From positions 1 to 9,989 of the forward strand of contig JACPVB010000252.1 in NCBI GenBank assembly GCA_016191985.1: a stretch of DNA of 9,989 bases, given 5' to 3'. Every line of letters begins with the position of its first letter. Position 1 is the first letter of the stretch. The notes under the pieces were generated by a model. It worked only from the letters and a program-made list of their open reading frames with translations, was not told the DNA's origin and searched no databases. Below, one piece after another: positions 1 through 7,723 of this stretch. Source of the stretch: Chloroflexota bacterium. GTDB lineage: Bacteria > Chloroflexota > Anaerolineae > Anaerolineales > Villigracilaceae. Both the position numbers and the translations under genes were made by a program.

Positions 1-803
1 ACACCCCATAGGTCGTATTCTTCACAGCCGCGCGCCTTTGCCCAGCGGATGGCTTCCCATTGCAGGAGGTACGTGGGCATGCGGTTACGTTCTTCATTAT
101 TCGACGCGCCATAGACGTACCAGGCACGCTTGCCATTGGCAAAGACCATCAGCGAGGCAAGCGGTTTGCCTTCATATTCTGCGAGGAGCAGTTCGCATGT
201 CCCTTTCGGGTGAAAGAGATCGTAGGCACGTTGATAATATTTTTTGGAATGCACGCCGAATCCATCGCGCCCGCCGGTGACGGTCATCATCTCGTGGAAG
301 GTGGAGACATCGTCCCATGCGCGGACGGTCACGCCTTTTTTCTCTGCAAGGCGGATGTTGTAGCGAGTCTTTTGTTTCATCGCCGCGAGGATTTCTTCTT
401 CGCTTTTTGTTATACCAAGAATGATAGTGCGGGGAGGTTGGATGTTGTGGGGAGAAGTAACAAGAGGCAAGGAACGAGAAACGAGTTGAAAGTCCTCATC
501 CCATGTATCAGGTTCAACTTTTAGAAATATGGTCTTGTTCTTTTTGCAGACTACATCAATTTCATGCCAAAACTTGTTACTCTGCAACTCGTTACTCATC
601 ACTGGCTTTGGAATATACCCTATCGTAAAACCCAGCGGCAATTTTCGAAAAAGAATCTGAACGCCAGAAGCTCCTGAAACAATGCGGACGGGCTTCCACC
701 CAAAATCTTTTTTGAGTTCGCCCCACTCACCCATCTGCAAGAGATGCGTGTTTGGGAACTTTGTCAGAAATTGATTCCACTCGGCGAGGGTGACTTCGGT
801 CAT
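1..803 (-). CDS. FemAB-like aminoacyltransferase (peptidoglycan bridge/GNAT-fold family), partial
   Basis: The minus-strand frame opens with ATG at 803 and stays open to the left edge, giving 267 complete codons; the C-terminus lies outside the window. The protein starts MTEVTLAEWNQFL and has the FemAB-type N-terminal motif LLQMGEWGELKKDFGW (residues 21-36), the central KQKTRYNIRLAEKKGV segment (143-157), a second GNAT-like half with YEGKPLASLMVF (210-221) and WYVYGASNNEERNRMP (228-243), and CEEYDLWGV at the edge, the usual FemX/FmhB-like signature. Family members transfer amino acids from aminoacyl-tRNA to lipid II or, in some loci, acylate other glycans; the exact substrate here is unknown. 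The usual length is about 330-350 residues, so roughly 70 are missing. No Shine-Dalgarno precedes the ATG; the 27-bp gap to the dehydratase gene is filled by a repeat element. Residues 70-120 contain repeat-like DNA (see findings). The family call is firm, the substrate is not. Confidence 0.85.
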   Translation of the reverse strand, partial: MTEVTLAEWNQFLTKFPNTHLLQMGEWGELKKDFGWKPVRIVSGASGVQILFRKLPLGFTIGYIPKPVMSNELQSNKFWHEIDVVCKKNKTIFLKVEPDTWDEDFQLVSRSLPLVTSPHNIQPPRTIILGITKSEEEILAAMKQKTRYNIRLAEKKGVTVRAWDDVSTFHEMMTVTGGRDGFGVHSKKYYQRAYDLFHPKGTCELLLAEYEGKPLASLMVFANGKRAWYVYGASNNEERNRMPTYLLQWEAIRWAKARGCEEYDLWG

Positions 804-829
804 GGTTTCGATATGCTCCGCTACTCAAC
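804..829 (-). repeat. short copy D of the same repeat family, filling the gap before the FemAB gene
   Basis: The minus strand between the dehydratase stop and the FemAB ATG reads GGTTGAGTAGCGGAGCAT then ATCGAAACC, i.e. both family ends with almost no middle. The element occupies essentially the whole 27-bp spacer, with its last bases touching the start codon. Confidence 0.6.
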
Positions 830-830
830 C

Positions 831-2684
831 CTAGCGTTGCACTGAGCCAGAGGGGAGAAAATGATTGATGGTCTGAATCAAATCGTCAGTTTGGGAATGA
901 AGCGCGAGGTCGGCGAGTTGATCGAGCACATGCGCGAGCGAGTCACCATCCACTTGCTCCTCTTCGGACATGCGGAAAATCTCAGAGTGCTCGGTGCGCT
1001 CAAAATTTACGCCATCTTCAAAAAGGTCTTCGCGCAGTTTTTCGCCAGGGCGCACGCCCGTGAATTGAATTTCGATATCGCGATGCGGCTCAAGCCCCGA
1101 AAGACGAATCAAATCTTCGGCAAGGTCGAGGATGCGAACCTGCTCGCCCATGTTAAGCATGAACACTTCGCCGCCCGCGCCCATGGACGCGGCTTGCAAA
1201 ACAAGATGCACGGCTTCGGGAATGATCATGAAATAACGCTGCATGTCGGGATGCGTGAGCGTGATGGGTCCGCCGCGCGCAATTTGATTTTTGAAAGTAG
1301 GCACGACACTGCCACGGCTGCCAAGCACGTTTCCAAAACGCACCACGGAATACGCGAGATGATTACGCTGCGCGGCATTGAGGACGATCATCTCAGCGAG
1401 ACGTTTGGTCGCGCCCATGACGTTGATCGGACGCACGGCTTTATCGGTGGAGATGAGCACGAGTCTTTCCACCCGATGCCTGCTCGCTGTTTCGACGACA
1501 TTTCTTGTGCCTAGAACATTGTTCGTAACCGCCTCTTCGACATTGGCTTCCATGAGCGGGACATGCTTGTGCGCCGCCGCGTGAAAGACAACTTGCGGTT
1601 GATGTTCTTTGAAAGTTTTCTCGATGCGGTTCGGGTCGCGGACATCGGCAATGACGGCTTGAACAGGAAGCGACGGATAATTCTCTTTGAGTTCCTGCAA
1701 GATATCAAAGATGCTATTTTCACCATGACCAAGCAAAGTCAGTTCGCCTGGATTCCAACGCGCGATCTGACGGCACAATTCACTTCCGATGGAACCACCC
1801 GCGCCGGTGACCAGAACACGCTTGCCGCCAAGAATCGAACCGATGAGACGGTCATCAATTTTTACGGGTTCGCGGCGCAGGAGATCGGTGATGTCCACTT
1901 CGCGCAGGCGGTTGACACTGACTTTGCCGCCAATGAGTTCATAAAAGCCAGGGATGATGCGTGAGGTGATGCCGCGCTTTCGGCAGACATCATTGACGAG
2001 GCGAATAATACGCCCCGGCGCGGCAGGGATGGCGATGATGACTTCGTCCACTTGCTTGGTGTCGAGAGTCTTTTCGAGCTGGTCAATTTTGCCGATGACA
2101 GAGACCCCATAAATTTGATGGTGCTGTTTGGCTGGGTCATCATCCAAAAAACCGACGGGAATGAGGTTGAGTTGCGAAGTTTTTTGCAACTCGCGGACGA
2201 CGAGCGCGCCCGCATCCCCTGCGCCGAGGATAAGGGCATGGCGGTGGGTCTTTCCATTCGTTTGCACGGCAGATTGTTCCGCGAGAATCCGTAAGACAAA
2301 ACGCGAGCCGCCGATGAGGATGAGCGAAATGAGCCAGTCGATGCCGAGGGCGGAGCGTGGCATCCCAGGCTTGATGAGGTCAAAGCCGATGAGCAGGAGC
2401 ATCACGCCCGATGTCATCACGGAGGCGGTTATTACAGCAAAAGTAATAAGCCGCAATTCGTTCGTGCTGGCGTAGACCCACAGACGACGATAGAGTCCAA
2501 AGAAAAAATAAACGGGAATTTTGACAAGCAACGCCACCGCGCACATGACAAGGGCGGCAGGAAAATAAAAAGGCAACTGACTCACATCCAACCGCAAGGC
2601 AAAACTGCCCAGCACCGAAACGACAGTGAGAACAAGGTCGCCAATTAAGACAAAGCGGTTACGAACGTGGGGACGGGAGGACAT
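831..2684 (-). CDS. membrane NDP-sugar 4,6-dehydratase, CapD/WbpM/PglF class
   Basis: This 617-residue protein has four predicted membrane segments (about 11-30, 42-64, 79-103, 114-133), a first Rossmann-like CoA-binding domain (LILGAGDAGAL, 151-161), and a C-terminal extended SDR domain starting at VLVTGAGGSIGSE (290-302). The SDR active site reads LISTDKAVRP (410-419) followed by NVMGATKR (421-428): S412, M423 and K427 form the Ser-Met-Lys set typical of the long WbpM/PglF enzymes, with methionine where short SDRs have tyrosine. Later family motifs are RFGNVLGSRGSV (449-460) and GVRPGEKLREDLF (543-555). Relatives convert UDP-GlcNAc to UDP-4-keto-6-deoxy-GlcNAc at the cytoplasmic face of the membrane, the first step to sugars such as bacillosamine or QuiNAc. 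The length is normal for the class. The leader ends in CTCTCCC before ATG with no Shine-Dalgarno. It follows the epimerase gene after a repeat-filled 205-bp spacer and precedes the FemAB gene by 27 bp, fitting a glycan locus. The substrate is inferred from the family. Confidence 0.93.
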   Translation of the reverse strand: MSSRPHVRNRFVLIGDLVLTVVSVLGSFALRLDVSQLPFYFPAALVMCAVALLVKIPVYFFFGLYRRLWVYASTNELRLITFAVITASVMTSGVMLLLIGFDLIKPGMPRSALGIDWLISLILIGGSRFVLRILAEQSAVQTNGKTHRHALILGAGDAGALVVRELQKTSQLNLIPVGFLDDDPAKQHHQIYGVSVIGKIDQLEKTLDTKQVDEVIIAIPAAPGRIIRLVNDVCRKRGITSRIIPGFYELIGGKVSVNRLREVDITDLLRREPVKIDDRLIGSILGGKRVLVTGAGGSIGSELCRQIARWNPGELTLLGHGENSIFDILQELKENYPSLPVQAVIADVRDPNRIEKTFKEHQPQVVFHAAAHKHVPLMEANVEEAVTNNVLGTRNVVETASRHRVERLVLISTDKAVRPINVMGATKRLAEMIVLNAAQRNHLAYSVVRFGNVLGSRGSVVPTFKNQIARGGPITLTHPDMQRYFMIIPEAVHLVLQAASMGAGGEVFMLNMGEQVRILDLAEDLIRLSGLEPHRDIEIQFTGVRPGEKLREDLFEDGVNFERTEHSEIFRMSEEEQVDGDSLAHVLDQLADLALHSQTDDLIQTINHFLPSGSVQR

Positions 2685-2731
2685 GGGAGAGAGGAACTGG
2701 AGATTGGAGAATTAGAGAATTGATAAATCCT

Positions 2732-2780
2732 GGTGGTCGAGTAGGCGGCGATGCTCTTCCGCCGCCGTATCGAGACCACC
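2732..2780 (+). repeat. palindromic repeat element, copy A
   Basis: The element runs from GGTGGTCGAGTAGGCGGCG to CGCCGCCGTATCGAGACCACC. The outer GGTGGTC/GACCACC and inner GGCGGCG/CGCCGCC segments pair around a short loop, with a bulged GAGTA/TATCGA middle. It is one of at least four related elements in the window. It lies between the dehydratase and epimerase genes. Confidence 0.8.
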
Positions 2781-2802
2781 AATAATAGGTTTACCTGAAC
2801 TT

Positions 2803-2877
2803 GGCGGTTTCGACACCGCACTTGCGTTCGGTGCAAGTGTACGCCCCTCAAAGAGCATTCGGGGCTACTCAACCACC
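2803..2877 (-). repeat. palindromic repeat element, copy B, with nested hairpin
   Basis: On the minus strand it starts GGTGGTTGAGTAGCCCC, continues through GAGGGGCGTA and ends TGTCGAAACCGCC. Before that end it carries an extra perfect hairpin, CACTTGC (2819-2825) and GCAAGTG (2833-2839) with a 7-base loop. It faces copy A across 22 bases, so the two form an inverted pair that makes up most of the 205-bp spacer. Confidence 0.75.
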
Positions 2878-2889
2878 GGAGTATTTATG

Positions 2890-3816
2890 TTACTGACTAT
2901 TCCTCATCGACTCCACGGCTTCATACAAACCATCTGCCAACGTCACTTGCGGTTTGAAGCCGAGGGTTTCCATGATCTTCTTCGGTGTACCGATGGAGCG
3001 GTAAATGTCACCGGGGCGCGGGTTGGCGTGGATGTGTTTGGGGGCGTTCGGGAAAATCTCATAGAGGATGTCCAACAGGTCGAGCAGACGGGTTTCGACG
3101 CCGGTGCAGACGTTGAATATTTGTCCCGGTGCGGCGGGATGTTCGGCGGCAATCAGATTCGCCTGCACCACGTCACGGACGTTGACGAGGTCACGGGACT
3201 GACCGCCGTCGCCGAAAATGGTAATCGGCTTGTTATCCAACATGCGGCGGATGAAGATCGGCACGGCGGCGGCATACATCGAGTCCGGTCGCTGGCGCGG
3301 ACCGTAGACGTTGAAGTAGCGCAGCGCAACCACTTCAAAGCCAAATTGATTCGTGAATAATTCTCCATAAAGTTCGTCCACGCGCTTGGAGACGGCGTAG
3401 GGTGATAACTGCCGAAGTGGCGTATCTTCTGAAAGCGGATAGTCTTCCGAGTCGCCGTACACTGCCGCACTCGTGGCAAAAACCGCGCGGCTCACGCCCG
3501 CCTTGCGAGCGGCTTCAAACAAAGTGGACGTTCCCGTCACGTTGACATCGAGACATTCCTGCGGCTTTTCCATCGATTCGGGGACAGAGACGAACGCTGC
3601 TTCGTGGAAAATAACGTCCATGCCTTTCACGGCTTTGGTGACCGCATCCGCGTCACGCAGGTCGCCTTCGATAATTTCCACATCCAGGCCCTGCAAATTT
3701 TCGCGTTTGCCAGAGGAGAAATTATCAAGGATGCGGACGGTATGTCCAAGTTCAAGTAACGTACGTGAGATGTGCGAGCCGATAAAGCCTGCGCCGCCAG
3801 TGACTAGATATTTCAT
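2890..3816 (-). CDS. NAD-dependent NDP-sugar epimerase/dehydratase (GalE/WbpP-like extended SDR)
   Basis: The 308-residue protein begins with the nucleotide-binding loop TGGAGFIGSH (6-15) and has the acidic residue D31 closing the first Rossmann unit. It has the active-site Ser region ATSAAVYGD (114-122) and the catalytic pair Y140/K144 in SPYAVSKR. These are followed by RYFNVYGPRQ (166-175) and DLVNVRDVV (209-217), all usual for UDP-hexose or UDP-HexNAc 4-epimerases. It is therefore a cytoplasmic, NAD-dependent sugar-nucleotide enzyme of about normal length; whether it epimerises UDP-Glc, UDP-GlcNAc or a uronic acid cannot be told from sequence alone. The start is supported by GGGAGA about 6 bases upstream (complement of 3823-3828), inside the end of the preceding phosphotransferase gene, from which it is separated by only 3 bases. 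It is translationally linked to that gene and belongs to the glycan operon. Confidence 0.93.
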   Translation of the reverse strand: MKYLVTGGAGFIGSHISRTLLELGHTVRILDNFSSGKRENLQGLDVEIIEGDLRDADAVTKAVKGMDVIFHEAAFVSVPESMEKPQECLDVNVTGTSTLFEAARKAGVSRAVFATSAAVYGDSEDYPLSEDTPLRQLSPYAVSKRVDELYGELFTNQFGFEVVALRYFNVYGPRQRPDSMYAAAVPIFIRRMLDNKPITIFGDGGQSRDLVNVRDVVQANLIAAEHPAAPGQIFNVCTGVETRLLDLLDILYEIFPNAPKHIHANPRPGDIYRSIGTPKKIMETLGFKPQVTLADGLYEAVESMRNSQ

Positions 3817-3819
3817 AAT

Positions 3820-5262
3820 TTATCTCCCGGTTCTTCTTAATACAGTTCCAATGGTCCTCAGCACAATGCCAAAGTCCATGCCGAGGGTGCGATGCTTGAT
3901 GTAATATAAATCATATTCGAGTTTGACAACTGTTTCTTTGATTGTAGCAACATACCCATAATTGATCTGCGCCCAGCCCGTGAGGCCAGGCTTCACCAAC
4001 AGCCTTGCGCGGTAGAAGGGAATTTGCCTTTGATACTCCGCCACCAGTTCGGGACGCTCCGCACGTGGCCCGACGAGACTCATCTCACCGCGCAGTACAC
4101 TCATAAATTGCGGCATTTCATCCAAACGAGACCTGCGCAGAAAATTGCCAACCTTTGTCACCCGCGGGTCGTTTTCCACAGCCGCCTTGGCCTCGCCATC
4201 GGCTTCCGCATCCTGTTTCATGGTGCGGAATTTATAGATCCTAAAAACGCTTCCGCCTTTGCCAAGCCTTGTCTGTGAGTAAAAAATAGGGAATCCGCTT
4301 TCCAACAGGATCGCCATCGCAATAAATGGAAAGAGGAGGATGAAGATGATCGTCCCCACAAAACTGCCCAGAAGATCCAACAGGCGTTTGGAGAGTTCAT
4401 ACAAGCCGCTGACGCGCACCTGATCGACAAAAGAGCGGATGACCCAGTCCGACTCGAGATGTTCGATGGGCACACGCTGGGTCAACTCTTCGTACAGGAT
4501 CGGCATGCGGGTCACTTCCACGCCGCGTTCCTGGGTATCCAAAATGGTTTGAAAGGTTTGACCTTTTATTTCTCCACTGATGGCAACGACAATATCAGAC
4601 ACGCGATAGTCTTCCACAATATCAAGCAAGTGTTCGCTCGTCCCGAGCACGGCAAAACCAAAATAGGATTTACCTCTTTTTCGGAGATCGTCGTCAATAA
4701 AGCCGAGCAGGATGAAAGGCGGCGGACTGAGCTTGCGGTAAATATCCGCGAGGGAATGGCCTGCCTTGCCCGCCCCCACGATGAGGACACGACGCATTAA
4801 CCCAGATGAGGTGTAGAGTCGGATATAGATGGCGCGCCAGCCCAACGTTAGGAATGAAGCGAGGACGAGGAACGCGCCGACTGCGATACGCGGAAGTGAC
4901 GTCGGCTCCAGATTAATCGTAAAGAGCAGGGAATATCCCAACAGACCGACGATTGGCGCGACCGCAATCCCAACCAGGGTTTTGCGCCAGTTGCCCGCGG
5001 AATGCGGGTCGTATGATTCCACCATCAAGACCAGCCAGACGAGGGGCAGCAGGTAAAACCAAAACGGAACCTCGATGGTGATCAGGCGTTCGGCCCTGCC
5101 CGGAGGCAGGCCGCTTTCGATTAATTTATACAACGTATATTGATACCAAAAATAAATCGCGCCGACCATGGCGCTGACCGATGCGATAAAATCCCCCACT
5201 ATTAAAATGGAGCGCTGTTCGCTTGGTCTTAAGCGTAATGAAGGTCTGTAAATATCAGCCAT
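3820..5262 (-). CDS. polyprenyl-phosphate sugar-1-phosphate transferase (WcaJ/PssY-like initiating enzyme)
   Basis: This 480-residue protein has four N-terminal membrane segments (about 19-40, 66-82, 95-115, 125-142) and a central CoA-binding-like domain (RRVLIVGAGKAGHSL, 157-171). A fifth membrane or re-entrant helix (about 298-320) leads into the bacterial sugar transferase domain. Visible catalytic-domain motifs are SKRLLDLLGS (291-300), RIYKFRTMKQDAE (341-353), the Asp-Glu pair D381/E382 in LDEMPQFMSVLRGEMSLVGPR, KPGLTGWAQINYG (424-436) and DLYYIKHRTLGMD (451-463). Relatives move hexose-1-phosphate from a UDP-sugar to undecaprenyl phosphate at the inner membrane, which starts exopolysaccharide repeat-unit synthesis. 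The length and domain order match the family of about 460-500 residues. Its ATG lies within the last codons of the glycosyltransferase gene (8-bp overlap), so translation is likely coupled; no separate Shine-Dalgarno is visible. The epimerase gene follows 3 bases after the stop. The transferred sugar is unknown. Confidence 0.94.
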   Translation of the reverse strand: MADIYRPSLRLRPSEQRSILIVGDFIASVSAMVGAIYFWYQYTLYKLIESGLPPGRAERLITIEVPFWFYLLPLVWLVLMVESYDPHSAGNWRKTLVGIAVAPIVGLLGYSLLFTINLEPTSLPRIAVGAFLVLASFLTLGWRAIYIRLYTSSGLMRRVLIVGAGKAGHSLADIYRKLSPPPFILLGFIDDDLRKRGKSYFGFAVLGTSEHLLDIVEDYRVSDIVVAISGEIKGQTFQTILDTQERGVEVTRMPILYEELTQRVPIEHLESDWVIRSFVDQVRVSGLYELSKRLLDLLGSFVGTIIFILLFPFIAMAILLESGFPIFYSQTRLGKGGSVFRIYKFRTMKQDAEADGEAKAAVENDPRVTKVGNFLRRSRLDEMPQFMSVLRGEMSLVGPRAERPELVAEYQRQIPFYRARLLVKPGLTGWAQINYGYVATIKETVVKLEYDLYYIKHRTLGMDFGIVLRTIGTVLRRTGR

Positions 5263-6259
5263 TTTTTTTGAACAAACTTAGAATACCGCTCCACAAAAAA
5301 CCCGAACCCCATGAAACGTGCATGGTCGAGATCGCGAGCGGCAGCCCCCAAAGCAAAAAACCTTTCCTTTTATTAAATGCCAGTCTTAAACCAGCCAGCC
5401 CCAAAACAAAAAAATAAATCAATAATTGCACAGCCAGTAAATAGCGTGCAAACACAGTCCACAAGGATAACACAATCAGTGTAATCAGGCCTAACACAAA
5501 TGCGGGCGGCAAAGCCTGCCGCCAGCGTAAGGTATGTGGATACCGCCTGAGCATTTGAAATTTCCAATATCCATATCGCCAATATTGTGCCGCAAGTTTG
5601 CCAAGCGTGCTGCGTGAAAAATAAACCGAGCGAATGGATGGGTCCAACCAGACCACACCGCCCGATTCACGCACGCGGGTATTGAATTCATAATCTTCAT
5701 TTGCCAGCAATGTTTCATCGAATGTGCCGACCTTTTCAACCAGCGCGCGGCGGAACGAACCGAAGGGAACCGTATCCACTGCGCCTGCGTTTGCGTTGAG
5801 TCGGTACATCGCATCGCCCACGCCCAGCGGATGCGCCGCCGCAAACGAAATGGACTCGGCCATCCATGTCTCTGCGCCTGGGCGAATCTCCCACACGCCG
5901 CCGATGTTTTCACCTTTTCCCGATTGATGCGCTGTCACACAGCGTTCCACATATTCAGGGATGGGCATGGAATGCGCATCCAAGCGGACGATGATCTCGC
6001 CTCTGGACTCACGAATAGCCTGATTCAGTCCCGAGGGAATCGTCCTCGCTGAATTTGTCACCACGCGCACCGATAAATCTGGGTGTTCTTTTTGGAAAGC
6101 CGCAATCACATCCCGCGTGCCGTCCGTGGACATGCCATCTGAAACGATCAATTCCATCTGTCCGCGCGGATAGGTCTGTGCGAGAACCGCATCCAGCAAA
6201 TGACGGATGGTAGCTTCCTCGTTGTAACAGGGGACAATGATGGAGACAAAGGGCGGCAT
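5255..6259 (-). CDS. family 2 glycosyltransferase with C-terminal membrane helices (ExoA-like)
   Basis: The 334-residue protein starts directly with the GT-A fold: FVSIIVPCYNEEATI (4-18), then ELIVSDGMSTDGTRDVI (36-52). A DxD-type metal/nucleotide site is present as RLDAHS (92-97), and an acceptor-side ANEDYEFNTRVRESGG (186-201) and QYWRYGYWKFQMLRRY (225-240), the position of the R/Q-rich motif of processive-like GT2 enzymes. Three hydrophobic segments follow (about 251-272, 274-293, 300-320), placing the enzyme at the inner membrane. The arrangement resembles succinoglycan ExoA-type transferases that extend a lipid-linked sugar. A stop codon four triplets upstream rules out a longer start, and the ATG sits two codons before the conserved core, so the start is well fixed although no Shine-Dalgarno is seen. 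It lies 64 bp after the kinase gene, with a palindrome between, and its last 8 bases overlap the phosphotransferase gene. Donor and acceptor are unknown. Confidence 0.93.
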   Translation of the reverse strand: MPPFVSIIVPCYNEEATIRHLLDAVLAQTYPRGQMELIVSDGMSTDGTRDVIAAFQKEHPDLSVRVVTNSARTIPSGLNQAIRESRGEIIVRLDAHSMPIPEYVERCVTAHQSGKGENIGGVWEIRPGAETWMAESISFAAAHPLGVGDAMYRLNANAGAVDTVPFGSFRRALVEKVGTFDETLLANEDYEFNTRVRESGGVVWLDPSIRSVYFSRSTLGKLAAQYWRYGYWKFQMLRRYPHTLRWRQALPPAFVLGLITLIVLSLWTVFARYLLAVQLLIYFFVLGLAGLRLAFNKRKGFLLWGLPLAISTMHVSWGSGFLWSGILSLFKKNG

Positions 6260-6289
6260 GGGTTTGGGTTACTTTTATGGCATTTCAAC

Positions 6290-6324
6290 AAATTACGTAA
6301 TACGTGATGCGTATTACGTAATTT
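6290..6324. repeat. palindrome after the histidine kinase stop
   Basis: AAATTACGTAATACG (6290-6304) and CGTATTACGTAATTT (6310-6324) are perfect 15-base arms around a 5-base loop. The arm begins at the last base of the kinase TAA. The rest of the 64-bp gap to the glycosyltransferase has no recognisable Shine-Dalgarno or promoter. It could act as an mRNA 3'-end stabiliser or weak terminator, but no T-run follows on the minus strand. Confidence 0.75.
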
Positions 6325-7712
6325 TACTTCGACGGCTTTGTTTTTATAAGCGGCAGGAACACATCGAACGATGTTCCCTTCCCCACCCCGCTGCGGACGC
6401 TTATTCTACCACCATGCGCCACTACGATCTCATGGGCAATCGCCAGCCCCAGCCCCGCGCCGTGCATCTCGCCGCCCCTACGGGCAGGGTCTGCCTGGTA
6501 AAAGCGGTCAAAAATATGCGCCTGTGCCTCCTCTGGAATTCCAGCGCCCGTATCCGTCACTGAAATGCGCATCTCGTTATTTTCAGCTACCGCCCGCAAA
6601 GAAACCGACCCATTACGCGGCGTGAACTTGAGCGCGTTATCTACCAAATTGGTGAAAACCTGCGCCATGCGGTCGCCGTCCGCAGTGACGGTTGGCAAAT
6701 CAGGCGAAACCATCACCTCAATGGTCACTCCCATCCTCTGCGATTGCGGCGAGAACTTTTCCGACACCGCATTCAACAACGCAGATACGTTCACGGGACT
6801 CATCGTAATATCCGCTGTGCCTGCATCGAGCCGCGCCAGGTCGAGCAAGTCCAAGACCATACGGTGCATCCGCCCTGACTCGGTATAGATCACCTGCGCG
6901 GCTTGCTGGCGTGATGCGCCCGTATCTGCCGTGCCGTCCAATATCGCCTGCGCAAATCCCTGAATGGACGTAAGCGGCGTTTTCAATTCATGGGAGACAT
7001 TGGCAACGAACTCGCGCTGAGACTGTTGACTCGCTTGCATCCGCGCGATCATGGCATTGAACGCCCGCGTCAATTCCTGGACCTCGTGCGGGCCGCGGGT
7101 TTCTACAGGCTTAATCGCATCTGACGGGAGGGAGCGCGCCGCAAGCACCACCTTCTGCAACGGGTCCGCGATCCAGCGCGCAAAAAAGAAAGCCACCACG
7201 AGCGAAAGAATCAATGCAACGATTCCACCCTGCAAAATGAGAGGCAGGAACTCATCATTAAATACACTCAAAATGGATATGCGCGGACGCGGAGACGCCA
7301 CCATTAAAAAACTGCCATCGGGGAGTTTCTCGAGCGTGTACAACCAGTTTGCGCCGTTTTTATCACGCGCAAGCGGTGTGGCATTTCGAGGAAAAATCCT
7401 GCGTGCTGGATAAGGAAGCCCAACTTCGCTGCCGGAGTGCGTATCAAAGACCACCTGCTTATTCTGCGAGTACAACAAAATACGCACGTCGAAAGTACGC
7501 GAAGCCCGCTCCGCCACCGCAGAAATGGATTGCGTCCCGTTCTCCCGCTCTATCACCACTTCCTGTACTGCCTTTAATTTCTCCAAAGTTTGGCGGTACA
7601 GAATGGGGTTGCGGATGAGATACAAAAATAGAATCATCGCCACAACACCAAGCGCTGTGACGATGATAAAAGCGTAACTTAACCAGAGGCGGGAACGGAG
7701 GGAAGAGAACAT
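6324..7712 (-). CDS. membrane sensor histidine kinase (HAMP, HisKA, HATPase)
   Basis: The 462-residue kinase has an N-terminal membrane helix (about 11-33), an extracytoplasmic sensor region of about 120 residues (34-153) with no fold I recognise, a second helix (about 155-178), and a HAMP linker (about 178-228). The HisKA domain has the phospho-acceptor H241 in NVSHELKTPLTSIQGF. The ATPase domain shows the N box NLVDNALKFTP (355-365), the G1 box DTGAGIPEE (387-395), the F box FDRFYQ (401-406) and the G2 box GAGLGLAIA (418-426). It is complete and of PhoR/VicK-like architecture. It would phosphorylate the OmpR-type regulator encoded 31 bp upstream in the same direction; that pairing is inferred from gene order. 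No Shine-Dalgarno precedes the ATG (leader CTGCCTCTCCC). Both flanks carry palindromes with a shared 10-base core. The gene sits directly ahead of the sugar-polymer genes, suggesting a role in regulating them. The signal sensed cannot be told from sequence. Confidence 0.95.
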   Translation of the reverse strand: MFSSLRSRLWLSYAFIIVTALGVVAMILFLYLIRNPILYRQTLEKLKAVQEVVIERENGTQSISAVAERASRTFDVRILLYSQNKQVVFDTHSGSEVGLPYPARRIFPRNATPLARDKNGANWLYTLEKLPDGSFLMVASPRPRISILSVFNDEFLPLILQGGIVALILSLVVAFFFARWIADPLQKVVLAARSLPSDAIKPVETRGPHEVQELTRAFNAMIARMQASQQSQREFVANVSHELKTPLTSIQGFAQAILDGTADTGASRQQAAQVIYTESGRMHRMVLDLLDLARLDAGTADITMSPVNVSALLNAVSEKFSPQSQRMGVTIEVMVSPDLPTVTADGDRMAQVFTNLVDNALKFTPRNGSVSLRAVAENNEMRISVTDTGAGIPEEAQAHIFDRFYQADPARRGGEMHGAGLGLAIAHEIVVAHGGRISVRSGVGKGTSFDVFLPLIKTKPSK

Positions 7713-7723
7713 GGGAGAGGCAG

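Noticed and set aside
60..524. Plus-strand open frame of 154 codons at the left edge
   Set aside because: The minus strand here encodes a clear FemAB-like protein running off the edge, so the plus-strand frame is its shadow.
861..1514. Long plus-strand open frame (217 codons) opposite the dehydratase gene
   Set aside because: It lies wholly antisense to a well-supported gene; its translation has no recognisable domain and is explained by the codon bias of the opposite strand. Similar plus-strand frames at 2887-3360, 1563-1964 and 9089-9700 are rejected on the same ground.
2732..2877. Possible CRISPR or tandem array from the repeat elements
   Set aside because: The copies differ in length and orientation, there are no regular spacers, and no cas genes are present.
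6290..6324. Reading the kinase-end palindrome as a standard intrinsic terminator
   Set aside because: The stem is AT-rich and no real T-run follows on the minus strand, and the next gene lies only 35 bases on without a visible promoter.
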